Positions 41,586-50,768 are shown, numbered from the stretch's first letter. The stretch: 64,000 nucleotides of DNA from Anaerolineales bacterium (GCA_019637675.1 JAHBVE010000001.1:496001-560000); one strand, 5' to 3'. The notes: generated by a model from the letters alone, not told the origin. Translations and numbers: made by a program.

Positions 41586-42963
41586 AGCAGCGGTTCTGTT
41601 GTCTGCCATACTCCTTGCAGCTGCTGCAGTCGGCGTGGCCTACGCCCAGCAGGAGGAGGACGAAGGCGTGCGCTATACCGTGCAGCCGGGCGATACCCTC
41701 TCCAGCATTGCGCTGCGCTTCAACGTCTCCATCAATGACATCATCAATGCCAGTGATCTGGCCAACCCCAACAACCTCAATGTAGGCGATGTGCTTATCA
41801 TCCCAGGTATCGACTGGGTTGAGGGTACGCTCATCTTCCAGAATGTGGCCCTTGGCGATTCGTATTTGAGCTTGAAACGCCGCTACCTGCTCAGCGATGA
41901 GGGTATGGCGCGGCTCAACCAGCTCACCAGCCCTGACCAGCTGTACTACGGCTTCCCCGCCATGCTCGCCAGCGACCACGGCGAGCTGACCGGCAGTGCC
42001 CGCGCCGTACTGAACCCCGGCCAGTCCCTGTGGGAGCTGGCGGCCGTCAGCGGCGACAACCCCTGGGCGCTGATGGCCTACAACCAGCTGCCCGGCAAGT
42101 GGGCCATCCCGGGCGATGTACTGTTCACGCCCGGGCAGCAGACGCCCGGCCCCGGCGGCCTGCCCAGCGGCGTCCAGTTCGTGGAGGTGGAGGGCATCGG
42201 CTTTGTGCAGGGCCGCACCCTGGTCATCAACGCCGTGACCGACCCTGGCATCCAGATGGGTGGCGAGTTCTTCGGCTCCCCGCTGCGCTTCTTCCAGGAG
42301 ACGGATACGCAGCAGGTGGCGTTGCAGGGCATCCCGCTGTATGCCGAGACCGGCACCTTCGACTTCACGCTGGCGGGCACGCTGGCGGATGGCAGCCAGT
42401 TCTCGTTCTCGCAGCCGGTGCGCATCAGCACCGGCGGGTACGAGAGCGAAACGCTGACCGTGAACGATCCGGCGCTGCTCAACCCGGAGCTGTCGGAGCG
42501 CGAGATGGCCCAGGTCTACGCCATGGTCAGCGAGGCTACGCCAGACAAGCGCTGGGCCGGCTATTGGGGCGCGCCGCATCCGTATATCAATGTGATCAAT
42601 TCGCGCTTCGGCATCCACCGCAGCTACAACAACGGCGAATACGAGAACTACCACTACGGCGTGGATTTTGGCGGCGGGGTCGGGATCGAGATCTGGGCGC
42701 CGGCGCCCGGCCGGGTGGTGTTCGCCGGCCCGCTGGATGTGCGCGGCAATGTGACCATCATCGACCACGGCTGGGGCGTGTACACCGGCTACTTCCACCA
42801 GTCGCAAATTCTGGTGAACCTGGGCGACGAGGTGCAGACCGGCCAGGTGATCGGCCTGGTGGGCGCCACCGGGCGCATCACCGGCGCCCACCTCCACTGG
42901 GAAGTCTGGGTGGGCGGCGTAGCCGTCGAGCCGATGGACTGGCTGAACAGGATCTATCCGTAG
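41485..42963 (+). CDS. LysM and M23 family cell-wall peptidase
   Basis: A secreted protein of about 490 residues. A signal peptide (TAAVLLSAILLAAAAVGVAYAQQ) precedes a LysM domain (YTVQPGDTLSSIALRFNVSINDIINASDL), a second weaker LysM (LNPGQSLWELAAVSGDNP), a beta-rich middle and a C-terminal M23 domain. The zinc site YHYGVDFGG and the GAHLHWEVWVG motif are intact, so endopeptidase activity is expected. The start is unclear: TTG 41476 and GTG 41485 are the nearest, both inside the dispersed repeat, which thus codes the signal peptide n-region. Confidence 0.88.
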   Translation: MRSKAAPTKQSPSRFANLLGDCFERRQSLRLAKTAAVLLSAILLAAAAVGVAYAQQEEDEGVRYTVQPGDTLSSIALRFNVSINDIINASDLANPNNLNVGDVLIIPGIDWVEGTLIFQNVALGDSYLSLKRRYLLSDEGMARLNQLTSPDQLYYGFPAMLASDHGELTGSARAVLNPGQSLWELAAVSGDNPWALMAYNQLPGKWAIPGDVLFTPGQQTPGPGGLPSGVQFVEVEGIGFVQGRTLVINAVTDPGIQMGGEFFGSPLRFFQETDTQQVALQGIPLYAETGTFDFTLAGTLADGSQFSFSQPVRISTGGYESETLTVNDPALLNPELSEREMAQVYAMVSEATPDKRWAGYWGAPHPYINVINSRFGIHRSYNNGEYENYHYGVDFGGGVGIEIWAPAPGRVVFAGPLDVRGNVTIIDHGWGVYTGYFHQSQILVNLGDEVQTGQVIGLVGATGRITGAHLHWEVWVGGVAVEPMDWLNRIYP

Positions 42964-43074
42964 GGCAAGCCGCGGGTAGAAGTTGTTGTTCGTTTGTGGG
43001 TGGGGGCTGCGCCGCTTTGCGGCGCGAGAGTTGTGCGCCTGCGGCACGACAACTCTAGTGGGTTGACGACTGCA

Positions 43075-45612
43075 CTACTCGTATGCGGGTTGGTTCTCAA
43101 ACACCCGTCCATCGTATTCTTTGCGGCTGAGCACCGTGTCGTACAAGCCCACATCTTCGCCTTCATGCTTGTTGATGCCGGTGTACTCCAGGCTGGCGTC
43201 TTCATAACGTTTGAACTTATAAATAGCGTCGTTCATCAGGGCGCTGTTGAAGACACCCAGGCTTACCAATAGTTCAAAATCCTTTACTTCCAACCCGGTT
43301 ACTTTCCTGAAGAGGCCGGGCTCCAACTGGGTGATCACGTCTTTCAGGGCACGCTCGCGGTAATCTGTCAGGTACATAAAGACTGGGATGCGCGTGGCAA
43401 ACTTGATGAGCTTCTCTTGAATCTGTTTGCGCTTGCTTTTGTACTCCTTCTCAGCTTCGGTCATTTCCCGTTTTTGCTTTTCAGTTAAGTCCTTGTCTTT
43501 GGCCTGGCGCTTGAGCTTTTGTACGCCCTCAGATTTATTGATGATGGTTTCAATATCCTGGTTCAGACTGCGAAAGCCCTCGATACTCATCAGGGCCTGC
43601 ATGGCCTTGGGGTTGCTCATTAGCCGCGATAGTGTGCCGTTGTCTACGTTTACCAACAGCGCACTCTCCCAGCGGCGGGCCAGCAACGTGGCGGTGGTGC
43701 CGCTCATTGCCATCTCCAGCACGCCGGCGGCGTCCACCTGCTTCATGGAGCTACCGTCATAAGCCAGGATGGGCAGAAAGCTGATGAATTCTTCAACTTT
43801 CTTTTCCAGGTTGCTTTCGTTGACATTGAGGCGATTGCTGTACTCCGCGATCTGGCGCAGCGCCCGCTCCGGTGCAAAGTCAAAGATGTAGCACTCTTCC
43901 TTGAGGATTTGCTCTTCGCCAGGCTTGTCTGGCACTGGCACTGTCCAGGGAGATTGCACGCGGAAGGCGGCCTGGAAATAAGTCTCCGGGCTGGAAGAGT
44001 TGCGCAGCATCAGGATGCCTGTCCAGGGCTTGACCGTGACGCCGGTTGTAAGCTTGCCGCAGGAGAGGGTGATGGTTTTGGTCTTGAGCGGGTCGGGATC
44101 ATCCATGGCGTCGTAGACCGGCCCCAAGGCTTCCACACCCATACCAGCCTCATTGCCGGCGGCCACCACTACTTTGTAATCCCGGTAAAAGCTGTTTTGC
44201 TTCTGCAGCAGCAGGTTGCGCATGGCGTGGCAGGCGGCTACGCTGGGCAGGAACCAGAAGGTGTGCGAGAGCACATTCAGAAGGCGCACATCAGAGAAGG
44301 GCATGGGTGGCTTCTGCGCGCCCAACTTCAAGTCATCCACCGTGGTTTCCATCAGGCCGCCGCGGATCAAGTCGAGCCATTTTTGTACTTCGTTTGGATA
44401 CACAAATTTAGCTTTGGCGTCGCGGCCACTGGCTGCGAAGAAGGCGTTGAGATCAAATTCGTTGAATTCGCCCTGCTGGGCAATCTCCCGAATGGCATCC
44501 GGCAGGCGGTAGGTGAGCAACACGATGCGCGGCAAGGCACCGTAAGGATTGTGCCCAGGGCTTTTCCAGCCTGCTTTGGCGCGCTGCTCATCTGAGTAGG
44601 TCCAGTTATAGATTTGCTCTTCAATGAATTCGCCGGTGGTGATGGCGCGGAATGGTGTGCCCGAGAGATACAGATAGGCGCCGGTGGTAACGGGCATGAT
44701 CTGCTCAAATTCGTCCACCGTGTCTTCGCTCTGCTGTAAGCTCTCTACCTGCTGTTCGTATTCGTACTCGTCTTCGCCCTCGAACAGCCCCTTGGCGCGC
44801 TCACGCCAGGCGCCGAAGTGGTATTCGTCGAGGATGACACAATCCCAGGGGATGGTGTGCACCCATTCGTTCTTGGGTTTGATGCCACCTGTGCTGCGGT
44901 CTCGCCCCAGGTAATCCTGAAAAGAGCCGAAGCATACGAAGGGCTTCTTCTTGTCGGCATCTTCGTAGCGCAAGCCATTGCGGGAGATGAACTGCCAGCC
45001 CTTGAAATCTACATGAGCGGTGAGGTCTTCCTCCCAGGCGCTCTGCACGGCAGGCTTGAAAGTGAGCACCAGTACGCGCTTCCAGCCCATTCGTTTTGCC
45101 AGCTGGTAAGCGGCAAAGGTTTTGCCGAAGCGCATTTTGGCGTTCCACAGAAAGTGGGGGGTCTTGCCGGGGTTCTGCTTGGAGTAACTTTTGAAGTACG
45201 CTGCGGCGCGTGCCACGGCTTCTTCCTGCTCTGGGCGCATGCCGAAATCCAGCGTGCGGTTTTCTTCGTTGCTCTCGCCGCTGCGAAGCGCGACCAGGGC
45301 GGCGGCCACATCCTTGACCGTGCAGCGGAACCACTCGCCCTCAGGGTTCTTGATGCCTTTGCTCTTCAAGTAGCGGTGCACATCCCGATCAGAGAAGGCC
45401 ATGCCATCAGCGCGCATGGCGCTCTCGTCCAGGAGGATGCGATACGTCTGCTCCGGGCGTACGATCGGATATTGCTGCGCCACGCGCTCTTGCACGTTGC
45501 CCGTGGTGTAGCCAACCTTGAGCAAACCCTTGAAGTCTGGATGGGTTTCCTCGTAGGCATAGATGCGCGGGTTGCCCGCTGGCCGCGGCGGGAAGAAATC
45601 TTTAGTTGGCAT
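43075..45612 (-). CDS. GIY-YIG nuclease-helicase fusion of a restriction-modification-like system
   Basis: An 845-residue protein. The N-terminal domain (about 15-100) looks like a T5orf172/MUG113 GIY-YIG nuclease: RIYAYEETHPDFKGLLKVGYTTGNVQERVAQQYP and VHRYLKSKGIKNPEGEWFRC. A superfamily 2 helicase follows, with Walker A-like WNAKMRFGKTFAA (157-168), DEYH (262-265), YLYLSGTPFRA and a C-terminal helicase segment (LTTGVTVKPWTGILMLRNSSSPETYFQAAFRVQSPW). It starts inside the end of the methylase gene (11-base ATG...TAA overlap). It is probably the DNA-cutting and translocating subunit. Confidence 0.85.
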   Translation of the reverse strand: MPTKDFFPPRPAGNPRIYAYEETHPDFKGLLKVGYTTGNVQERVAQQYPIVRPEQTYRILLDESAMRADGMAFSDRDVHRYLKSKGIKNPEGEWFRCTVKDVAAALVALRSGESNEENRTLDFGMRPEQEEAVARAAAYFKSYSKQNPGKTPHFLWNAKMRFGKTFAAYQLAKRMGWKRVLVLTFKPAVQSAWEEDLTAHVDFKGWQFISRNGLRYEDADKKKPFVCFGSFQDYLGRDRSTGGIKPKNEWVHTIPWDCVILDEYHFGAWRERAKGLFEGEDEYEYEQQVESLQQSEDTVDEFEQIMPVTTGAYLYLSGTPFRAITTGEFIEEQIYNWTYSDEQRAKAGWKSPGHNPYGALPRIVLLTYRLPDAIREIAQQGEFNEFDLNAFFAASGRDAKAKFVYPNEVQKWLDLIRGGLMETTVDDLKLGAQKPPMPFSDVRLLNVLSHTFWFLPSVAACHAMRNLLLQKQNSFYRDYKVVVAAGNEAGMGVEALGPVYDAMDDPDPLKTKTITLSCGKLTTGVTVKPWTGILMLRNSSSPETYFQAAFRVQSPWTVPVPDKPGEEQILKEECYIFDFAPERALRQIAEYSNRLNVNESNLEKKVEEFISFLPILAYDGSSMKQVDAAGVLEMAMSGTTATLLARRWESALLVNVDNGTLSRLMSNPKAMQALMSIEGFRSLNQDIETIINKSEGVQKLKRQAKDKDLTEKQKREMTEAEKEYKSKRKQIQEKLIKFATRIPVFMYLTDYRERALKDVITQLEPGLFRKVTGLEVKDFELLVSLGVFNSALMNDAIYKFKRYEDASLEYTGINKHEGEDVGLYDTVLSRKEYDGRVFENQPAYE

Positions 45613-47107
45613 TCTTTTTGTCAATTTCTCGGACAATCGACTCAATGAATATGATTTCTTCTTTAGACAGGCCAAAGATGCTGTATAGTTTGGCGTCTGT
45701 CCATCTTTCTGTCATTGGTAAACGCGGGACAAAAGCGAAGCGATCCTTGGTTACGTGCTGGGTGTTCTTTCGTAGACCAACAAGGAAACGAAGGAATCTG
45801 GTTTCTAAAAAGGCTGCAAGATTCCTCGCGTGCGTTTCCTTGTCATAAGCACCAACAACCAGATAGGTTTCTGTACACGCGCTTGGTGGAGGGGCAACTA
45901 TTGGTTTCCCCAAAATCATGCGAGGATAACCTCTTGCTTCTCCACCCTCTCCATAACCTCCGGATGTAAGAACCTTCCATTTGTCAATAAGGTCTATACC
46001 GCTGGTGATTTCTGACTTAGAAATCTTTCCTATTACTTTGTTTGCATACAATGTAATGGTTCCCTTGCCTGAGGGACGAACAAAAGTGCGCAATCCAAAG
46101 GGTTTTTGTGCAAAAATCTGTTCACTTAGTGATGAATAATTCTTTGAATTTACTTTCTCTAAAATCGAAATCGCTTTATTGAAACGTACAAATGTGTCAA
46201 ACTGGTTTAAGGGTCGTTTCGCACTATCAGAAAAATCGTTCATATGTGTTGTTACCTGGCAATCGCCAATATAATCGCGTTCCCAGAGGAAGTAACAAAC
46301 ACCTCCGATGACCTTTACTCCAGGGAAAACATCTGAGGCAATTGGAAAATCAACTAATGTAGATACTCTTTTGTCGTTAAGCATCGTTGCGCGAAATTCG
46401 CCCAGATTCTTGCCACCCGCAAACCAGCGCGAGGGAATAATCATGGTCAAGTATCTTGGTGTCAACTTCATGGCTTGCTCAACAAAGGTGTGATAAATCG
46501 GTGAAGAGCCTGTGCTTTCTCCTGCATCACTTAGCTGATATGGCGGATTTCCAATGATTACATCAAATTTCATGTTGAAAATCTCCTCGGGCTTGAGGGT
46601 GTGTATAAATTGATAAGCATGCGTCTCTAGCTCTTCGCCGCGAGCGTATCCTTCTTCGCTTGCTCCGCAGTATGTGCAGCGGCCGTTTTGCCAGCTGTGC
46701 TCTATACGCTCATAGCGGATATTGCCCTGCTCGTCTGCAAAACCGTCAGCCACGGAGTACTTACCGTCGGCATACTTGGAGCAATACAAACTGCGGCGGC
46801 TCATCAGCGCGGTAAGTTCAGTGACCGGGATACCAAAGAGCTGTTTGGTGAAAATGTGGTTAAGACGCGCCTGGCGATCGGGGATCTGTTGCTCCAGGCC
46901 TGCGTCCAGCCGTTTGGCCGCCTCGCGCAAAAACACCCCGGTCTTGCAGGCCGGGTCCAGAAAAGTGGCGTTCTTGTCCTGCCAGATCTCGGCCGGCAGC
47001 AAATCCAACATCTGGTTGGCCAGCTGGGGCGGGGTGAAGACTTCGTCGTTGCTCAGGTTGGCCAGGCAGCTGAGCACATCCGGGTTGAAGGTTGCGTTAG
47101 ACAGCAT
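45602..47107 (-). CDS. N6-adenine DNA methyltransferase (Eco57I-like)
   Basis: A 501-residue gamma-class methyltransferase. Motif I is FLDPACKTGVFLREA (49-63) and the catalytic motif IV is VIIGNPPYQLSD (183-194). Between them is a possible zinc site (CTYCGASEEG). The C-terminal half (about 230-500) resembles target-recognition regions, with QNTQHVTKDRFAFVPRLP near the end. The DNA is visibly more AT-rich than the neighbours, which suggests horizontal acquisition. It overlaps its upstream and downstream partners by 11 bases each. Confidence 0.88.
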   Translation of the reverse strand: MLSNATFNPDVLSCLANLSNDEVFTPPQLANQMLDLLPAEIWQDKNATFLDPACKTGVFLREAAKRLDAGLEQQIPDRQARLNHIFTKQLFGIPVTELTALMSRRSLYCSKYADGKYSVADGFADEQGNIRYERIEHSWQNGRCTYCGASEEGYARGEELETHAYQFIHTLKPEEIFNMKFDVIIGNPPYQLSDAGESTGSSPIYHTFVEQAMKLTPRYLTMIIPSRWFAGGKNLGEFRATMLNDKRVSTLVDFPIASDVFPGVKVIGGVCYFLWERDYIGDCQVTTHMNDFSDSAKRPLNQFDTFVRFNKAISILEKVNSKNYSSLSEQIFAQKPFGLRTFVRPSGKGTITLYANKVIGKISKSEITSGIDLIDKWKVLTSGGYGEGGEARGYPRMILGKPIVAPPPSACTETYLVVGAYDKETHARNLAAFLETRFLRFLVGLRKNTQHVTKDRFAFVPRLPMTERWTDAKLYSIFGLSKEEIIFIESIVREIDKKNAN

Positions 47108-47750
47108 CGGCCACCTTTAGAAAGTGCACCAACGGGTACTCCCGCACAGGCAGGGGGATGAACACCTCTTCGCCCAAATCAGAGAACAGCGGCAATTCCT
47201 GCATGCTGGCCTGGCTGATGAGCTCTTTGAATGAGAAATCTCGCCGCTTCAGGTGGCCGTTGATGGCCGACCACTCCGGGAAGATAATGGGTTGTGGGTC
47301 GTCGCCCACAGTTTTTAGGGTCAGGGCATCTCCCCACACAATATTGCAGGACAGGATGAAACGCACCGTGCGACGAAAGTCGTCTTTGGTCTCGTTATTG
47401 TAGAGCGCCGAATACTCGCGATCAACGATGCCGAACAGGCGCTCTCGGCAGGCTTCTACATTGTCTTGAAGGATGTCGATACCGTATACAGAGGAGATGG
47501 CCAGGACCGCATAACGTTCGTAGGCTAGCTGACTGTTGGCGTAATCTCGCTTCACCACGCGGAGCTTGCGTTCCAGTACCTCGGCGAGAAAGTTGCCTGT
47601 GCCGCAAGCTGGCTCCAGGAAGCGCGAGTCGATGCGTTCGGTCTCCTGCTTGACCAAATCCAGCATGGCGTTGACCTCGCGCGGGTTGGTGAACACCTCG
47701 CCGTGGTCTACGACACGCTGTTTGGAGGTAACTTGCTTGCTTGTACCCAT
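47097..47750 (-). CDS. Second, partial-type DNA methyltransferase subunit
   Basis: A 217-residue protein with a clear SAM-binding motif (RFLEPACGTGNFLAEVL, 43-59) preceded by HGEVFTNPREVNAMLDLV, and a YAVLAISSVYGIDILQDNVEACRERL segment as in N6-adenine methylases. It has no NPPY catalytic motif; the chain ends after a region containing CNIVWGDALTLKT. It may be an accessory subunit of the following methylase, or one half of a split gene. Same operon, overlapping by 11 bases. Start ATG 47750. Confidence 0.8.
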   Translation of the reverse strand: MGTSKQVTSKQRVVDHGEVFTNPREVNAMLDLVKQETERIDSRFLEPACGTGNFLAEVLERKLRVVKRDYANSQLAYERYAVLAISSVYGIDILQDNVEACRERLFGIVDREYSALYNNETKDDFRRTVRFILSCNIVWGDALTLKTVGDDPQPIIFPEWSAINGHLKRRDFSFKELISQASMQELPLFSDLGEEVFIPLPVREYPLVHFLKVADAV

Positions 47751-48022
47751 ATTATGTATTTTGAGTATATCGGAAATCCCTTCGCCCCCGACTCCCTACG
47801 GGAGTTTGTCCCTCTCCCACGAGTGGGGAGGGGGAGCGCAAATTAGCTTGGATTACATTCAATGGGGTGAGGGTTGATTGTCATACCAATGGCTGCGCCG
47901 AAGATATGCCTGCGAGGATCCCTCGGCTTGTGGGTTCGGCGGTCAGGTGACGGTTTCTATCTCCCGCCTTCGGGATGACACGCGAGGAGGCCTGGATTAA
48001 TCGATTAGCCGATTATTTACTT
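47751..48022. other. Intergenic gap with several repeat fragments
   Basis: Contains a CCCTCTCCCACGAGTGGGGAGGGGG palindrome (about 47810-47834), TCCCGCCTTCGGGATGACA (about 47961-47980) and an upstream AT-rich stretch likely to hold the promoter of the methylase operon. No gene seen. Confidence 0.5.
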
Positions 48023-48253
48023 CTACTCCGCAAAGAATTCATCCACCAGCGCCTGCGCCGCCCCCTCGTCCGCGGCCGAGACGTACAGCTCGATCTCGCC
48101 CATGCTACCGACGAAGGTGCCGTACACCTGGCCCGCCGCTTCCTTGGTAAGCAGAACCTGCATGCCCTGCGCTTCCAGCAGGCCGCGCAGCACCTCGGCC
48201 TGGGCCGGGTCGTGCAAGGTGACGATCTTGACGAAGTTGGGCGTGTTAGCCAT
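48023..48253 (-). CDS. DUF2007 domain protein
   Basis: A 76-residue protein of the DUF2007 family (proposed prokaryotic signal-transducing protein): VKIVTLHDPAQAEVLRGLLEAQGMQVLLTKEAAGQVYGTFVGSMGEIELYVSAADEGAAQALVDEFF matches its alpha-beta repeat plan. ATG 48253 (MANTPNFVK) is chosen. The longer frame only reads back into a dispersed repeat. Confidence 0.85.
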   Translation of the reverse strand: MANTPNFVKIVTLHDPAQAEVLRGLLEAQGMQVLLTKEAAGQVYGTFVGSMGEIELYVSAADEGAAQALVDEFFAE

Positions 48254-48274
48254 GAGGATGAGTTTAACCCAACC

Positions 48275-48390
48275 AAGTGAGAATGCAGAAGTCGGAAGTG
48301 AGAAGTGCCGTAGTTCTAACTTCTGCACTCTAACTTCTCACTTGCTTTTTCCTTTCTCCATTCCCTTTTACCTGCTCACTGTTCACCGTC
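48275..48390. repeat. AGTGAGAATGCAGAAGT...ACTTCTGCACTCTAACTTCTCACTT inverted repeat
   Basis: A long imperfect hairpin between the DUF2007 gene and the next gene, followed by CTGCTCACTGTTCACCGTC-type words. Same family as 3918-4012 and 39285-39420. Confidence 0.75.
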
Positions 48391-48397
48391 TTTGATG

Positions 48398-48403
48398 TAT
48401 AAT
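48398..48403 (+). promoter_or_regulatory. Putative -10 box for the 48421 gene
   Basis: A perfect TATAAT, 17 bases before ATG 48421. A short leader or none. No -35 beyond the repeat. Confidence 0.4.
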
Positions 48404-48420
48404 CTCGCCGCTGTTTCACA

Positions 48421-49983
48421 ATGCTTGTAAGTACAGACCCCATCGACTGGCAAAACTTCTCCATCGAAGACGCAGATCTCGAGTTTCTGTCCGCATACCT
48501 ATTGGAGCAAGAGACTCCGCTTGGGCCGGAAGCGCTGGCGATGCAGTTGATCGTCAACCGCATCACCAACCCGCGCCCGCAGCCCAAGGACGGCGAGAGC
48601 GAGAAGGCCTACCTGCCCAAAGAGACCTACGCCGTGGGCGATAAGGTCTATTTCCCCGCCCTGAAGAACATCGGCGGGCGGGTGAGCGCTGTGCGCCCGG
48701 CGGCTGTCATCGGCGGCGACGGTTTCGACGTCATCAGCGTCGCCATGGAAGACGGCGGCACGCGTGAGTTCGCCGCCCGGCTGGCCCAGCATTTGCTCAA
48801 CGATCCGCCCAAGCAGGAAGCCTCGCAGGTGGACGCCGCCGCCGAGGCCAAGCAGCACGCCAAGGACATTGCGCCCACGCTGGTCGAGGCGTTGCAGGCC
48901 AGCCCAGAGTTTGTGTACATCGCCGGCCGCTGGTTCCCCAAAGCCCTGATTGTTGATGTAGACCCCGGCCAGCTCAACGTGGCCGAAGCCATTTTGGATA
49001 TGGCCGGCGGCGGCCCGCTGCCCACCAGCCAACTGCTCGGGGAGGTGGAGCTGCCCGACGGCGTGAATCCGAAATTGGCCGAGTTCTCGCTCGACCTGGC
49101 CCTGCAGCACGACGACCGCTTCGATGAGGTCGGCTCGACCGGCGAAGTGGCCTGGTTCCTGCGCCGCCTGGAGCCGGATGCGGTGCAGAAGACCCCCATC
49201 TACCTGCGCTACACGCCGGTTGGCTTCGACCCCAGCCCGCTCACCGAAGATATGCGTGACCTCGTGCGCACGCTCGACGATGAGCTCTCCTTCCATAGTT
49301 TGCTCGACGACAACGCTCCCGAAGTGGCCGACGTGGCCCTCATCTTCCCGCATTGGCGGGCCGGCAGCTTGCCACTCACGCCCAAGATGGCCAAGCTGTT
49401 CCCGAGTGCCATCGAGTCGCCACGCGTGCGCTTCACGTTTGTGGACGAGAAGAGCGGCGAGACCTTCCCCGGCTGGGTGGTGCGCCAGCAGCGCTATATC
49501 TACGGCCTGCGTGAGTGGCTGGTGAAGCAAGGCCTGATGCCCGGCAGCGTGGTGCGTTTGCGCCGCGGGGATGAGCCCGGCCAGATCGTCGTGTCCAGCG
49601 ATGCCCACCGCTCCAGCAAGGAATGGGTGCGCACGGCGCTGGTGGGGGCGGATGGCGGCGTGGTGTACGCCACGCTGAAGCAGCAGGTCAACGGCGCGTT
49701 CGATGAGCGCATGATGATCCATTTGCCGGGCGAGCTGGCGCCGATCGACGCCATTTGGGAGAAGCGCACCAACCAGCCGGCGGGCTTGGAAAGCATCGTG
49801 GCCCAGACCCTGCAAGAGCTGGCCAAGCTGAGCCTGCAAGGCAATGTGCATGCCGCCGAGGTGTATTCGGCCGTGAACCTGACCCTGCGCTGCCCGCCCG
49901 GGCGCATCCTGGCGCTGCTGGCCGGCGACCCGCGCTTTGAGCATGTGGGCCACCTGCACTTTCGCATTGCGGAGGGCGCATGA
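48421..49983 (+). CDS. Conserved protein with HARE-like winged-helix segments, unknown function
   Basis: A 520-residue soluble protein. Three stretches resemble HARE/RpoE-delta-type winged helices: residues 15-50 (DADLEFLSAYLLEQETPLGPEALAMQLI), about 200-260 (LPTSQLLGEVELPDGVNPKLAEFSLDLALQHDDRFDEVGSTGEVAWFLRRL) and the C-terminus (VHAAEVYSAVNLTLRCPPGRILALLAGDPRFEHVGHLHFRI). Between them are beta-rich parts. This layout suggests a nucleic-acid-associated protein, but no enzyme motif is visible. It overlaps the next gene by 4 bases (ATGA). Confidence 0.6.
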   Translation: MLVSTDPIDWQNFSIEDADLEFLSAYLLEQETPLGPEALAMQLIVNRITNPRPQPKDGESEKAYLPKETYAVGDKVYFPALKNIGGRVSAVRPAAVIGGDGFDVISVAMEDGGTREFAARLAQHLLNDPPKQEASQVDAAAEAKQHAKDIAPTLVEALQASPEFVYIAGRWFPKALIVDVDPGQLNVAEAILDMAGGGPLPTSQLLGEVELPDGVNPKLAEFSLDLALQHDDRFDEVGSTGEVAWFLRRLEPDAVQKTPIYLRYTPVGFDPSPLTEDMRDLVRTLDDELSFHSLLDDNAPEVADVALIFPHWRAGSLPLTPKMAKLFPSAIESPRVRFTFVDEKSGETFPGWVVRQQRYIYGLREWLVKQGLMPGSVVRLRRGDEPGQIVVSSDAHRSSKEWVRTALVGADGGVVYATLKQQVNGAFDERMMIHLPGELAPIDAIWEKRTNQPAGLESIVAQTLQELAKLSLQGNVHAAEVYSAVNLTLRCPPGRILALLAGDPRFEHVGHLHFRIAEGA

Positions 49984-50396
49984 GCCTGATCAAGCCGATG
50001 GCCGATACGCCGTTCCAGATTGACTTTGACTGGTGGCGTGAGAACGACCGTGAGTGGCGCGTCTACCTGCGCGGCCTATTGGGCAGCGAGCAGGAGGCCG
50101 CCCTGGCCGACATCAGCGGCGAGGAGCAGGTGGATTGGGTGGACCCGGCCACCGGCGAAGTGAGCCGCGTCAACATTTTGCAATTCCTGCTGATGGGCCA
50201 CTACGCCCGCCAGGGTACTGAGGATGGCGTATCCCTTGTCGAGAGCATCTTCCGCGCCTTCCTCATGAATGGCAACCAGCCGCTCAGCTCTGAGGAGTTG
50301 GGGGAATTGCTGGGCCGGCCGGCGCAGACGATCTTGCGCACCATCTCGGGCGCGCGGGTCTACCGCGGCATCCGCCCGGTGCTGCCGGCTGAATAG
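49980..50396 (+). CDS. Conserved protein of unknown function, partner of the preceding gene
   Basis: A 138-residue protein. IDFDWWRENDREWRVYLRGLLGSEQEAAL forms the N-terminal helical part, and ESIFRAFLMNGNQPLSSEELGELLGRPAQTILRTISGARVYRGIRPV looks like a winged helix with a recognition helix. Start ATG overlaps the previous stop (ATGA), so the two proteins are made together and may work as a DNA-binding pair. Confidence 0.6.
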   Translation: MSLIKPMADTPFQIDFDWWRENDREWRVYLRGLLGSEQEAALADISGEEQVDWVDPATGEVSRVNILQFLLMGHYARQGTEDGVSLVESIFRAFLMNGNQPLSSEELGELLGRPAQTILRTISGARVYRGIRPVLPAE

Positions 50397-50694
50397 ATCT
50401 TAAGCTTCAACCACGAAGACACAAAGAACACGAAGAAGAATAAGGGCGAAGGGGCGCTGACTGTCTTTGCGAGCGAGTGAAACGAGCGAAGCAAACCCCG
50501 ATCCCTGGCTTGGATATTGCTTCGTCTGCGCTGCGGAGCAGCGCAGACCTCGCAACGTACGAATAATGGGGGGATGAAACGTGTAGAAGAGTGGAGTTTC
50601 GTAACTCGGCGTAGCCGAGTAGAAACTCCATTAGTTGCGCCGCTAGGCGCAACGTAGAAACCCCTTTTAGTTGCGCCGTCAGGCGCAAACGTAG
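50397..50694. repeat. Repeat-filled gap behind tRNA-Arg
   Basis: Contains an ACCACGAAGACACAAAGAACACGAAG half-element (50410-50440), a TTTGCGAGCGAGTG...GCTTCGTC element (50459-50556) and three hairpins: a nested GGAGTTTC/GAAACTCC around ACTCGG/CCGAGT (50592-50630) and two AGTTGCGCC/GGCGCAA hairpins (50633-50655 and 50669-50690). The last two lie immediately downstream of the tRNA on its strand and may end its transcript. Confidence 0.65.

Positions 50695-50768
<74 letters not shown>

Noticed and set aside
50592-50690. Riboswitch upstream of the 50864 gene
   Set aside because: The hairpins are simple repeats, lie on the far side of the tRNA gene, and match no riboswitch core that I recognise.
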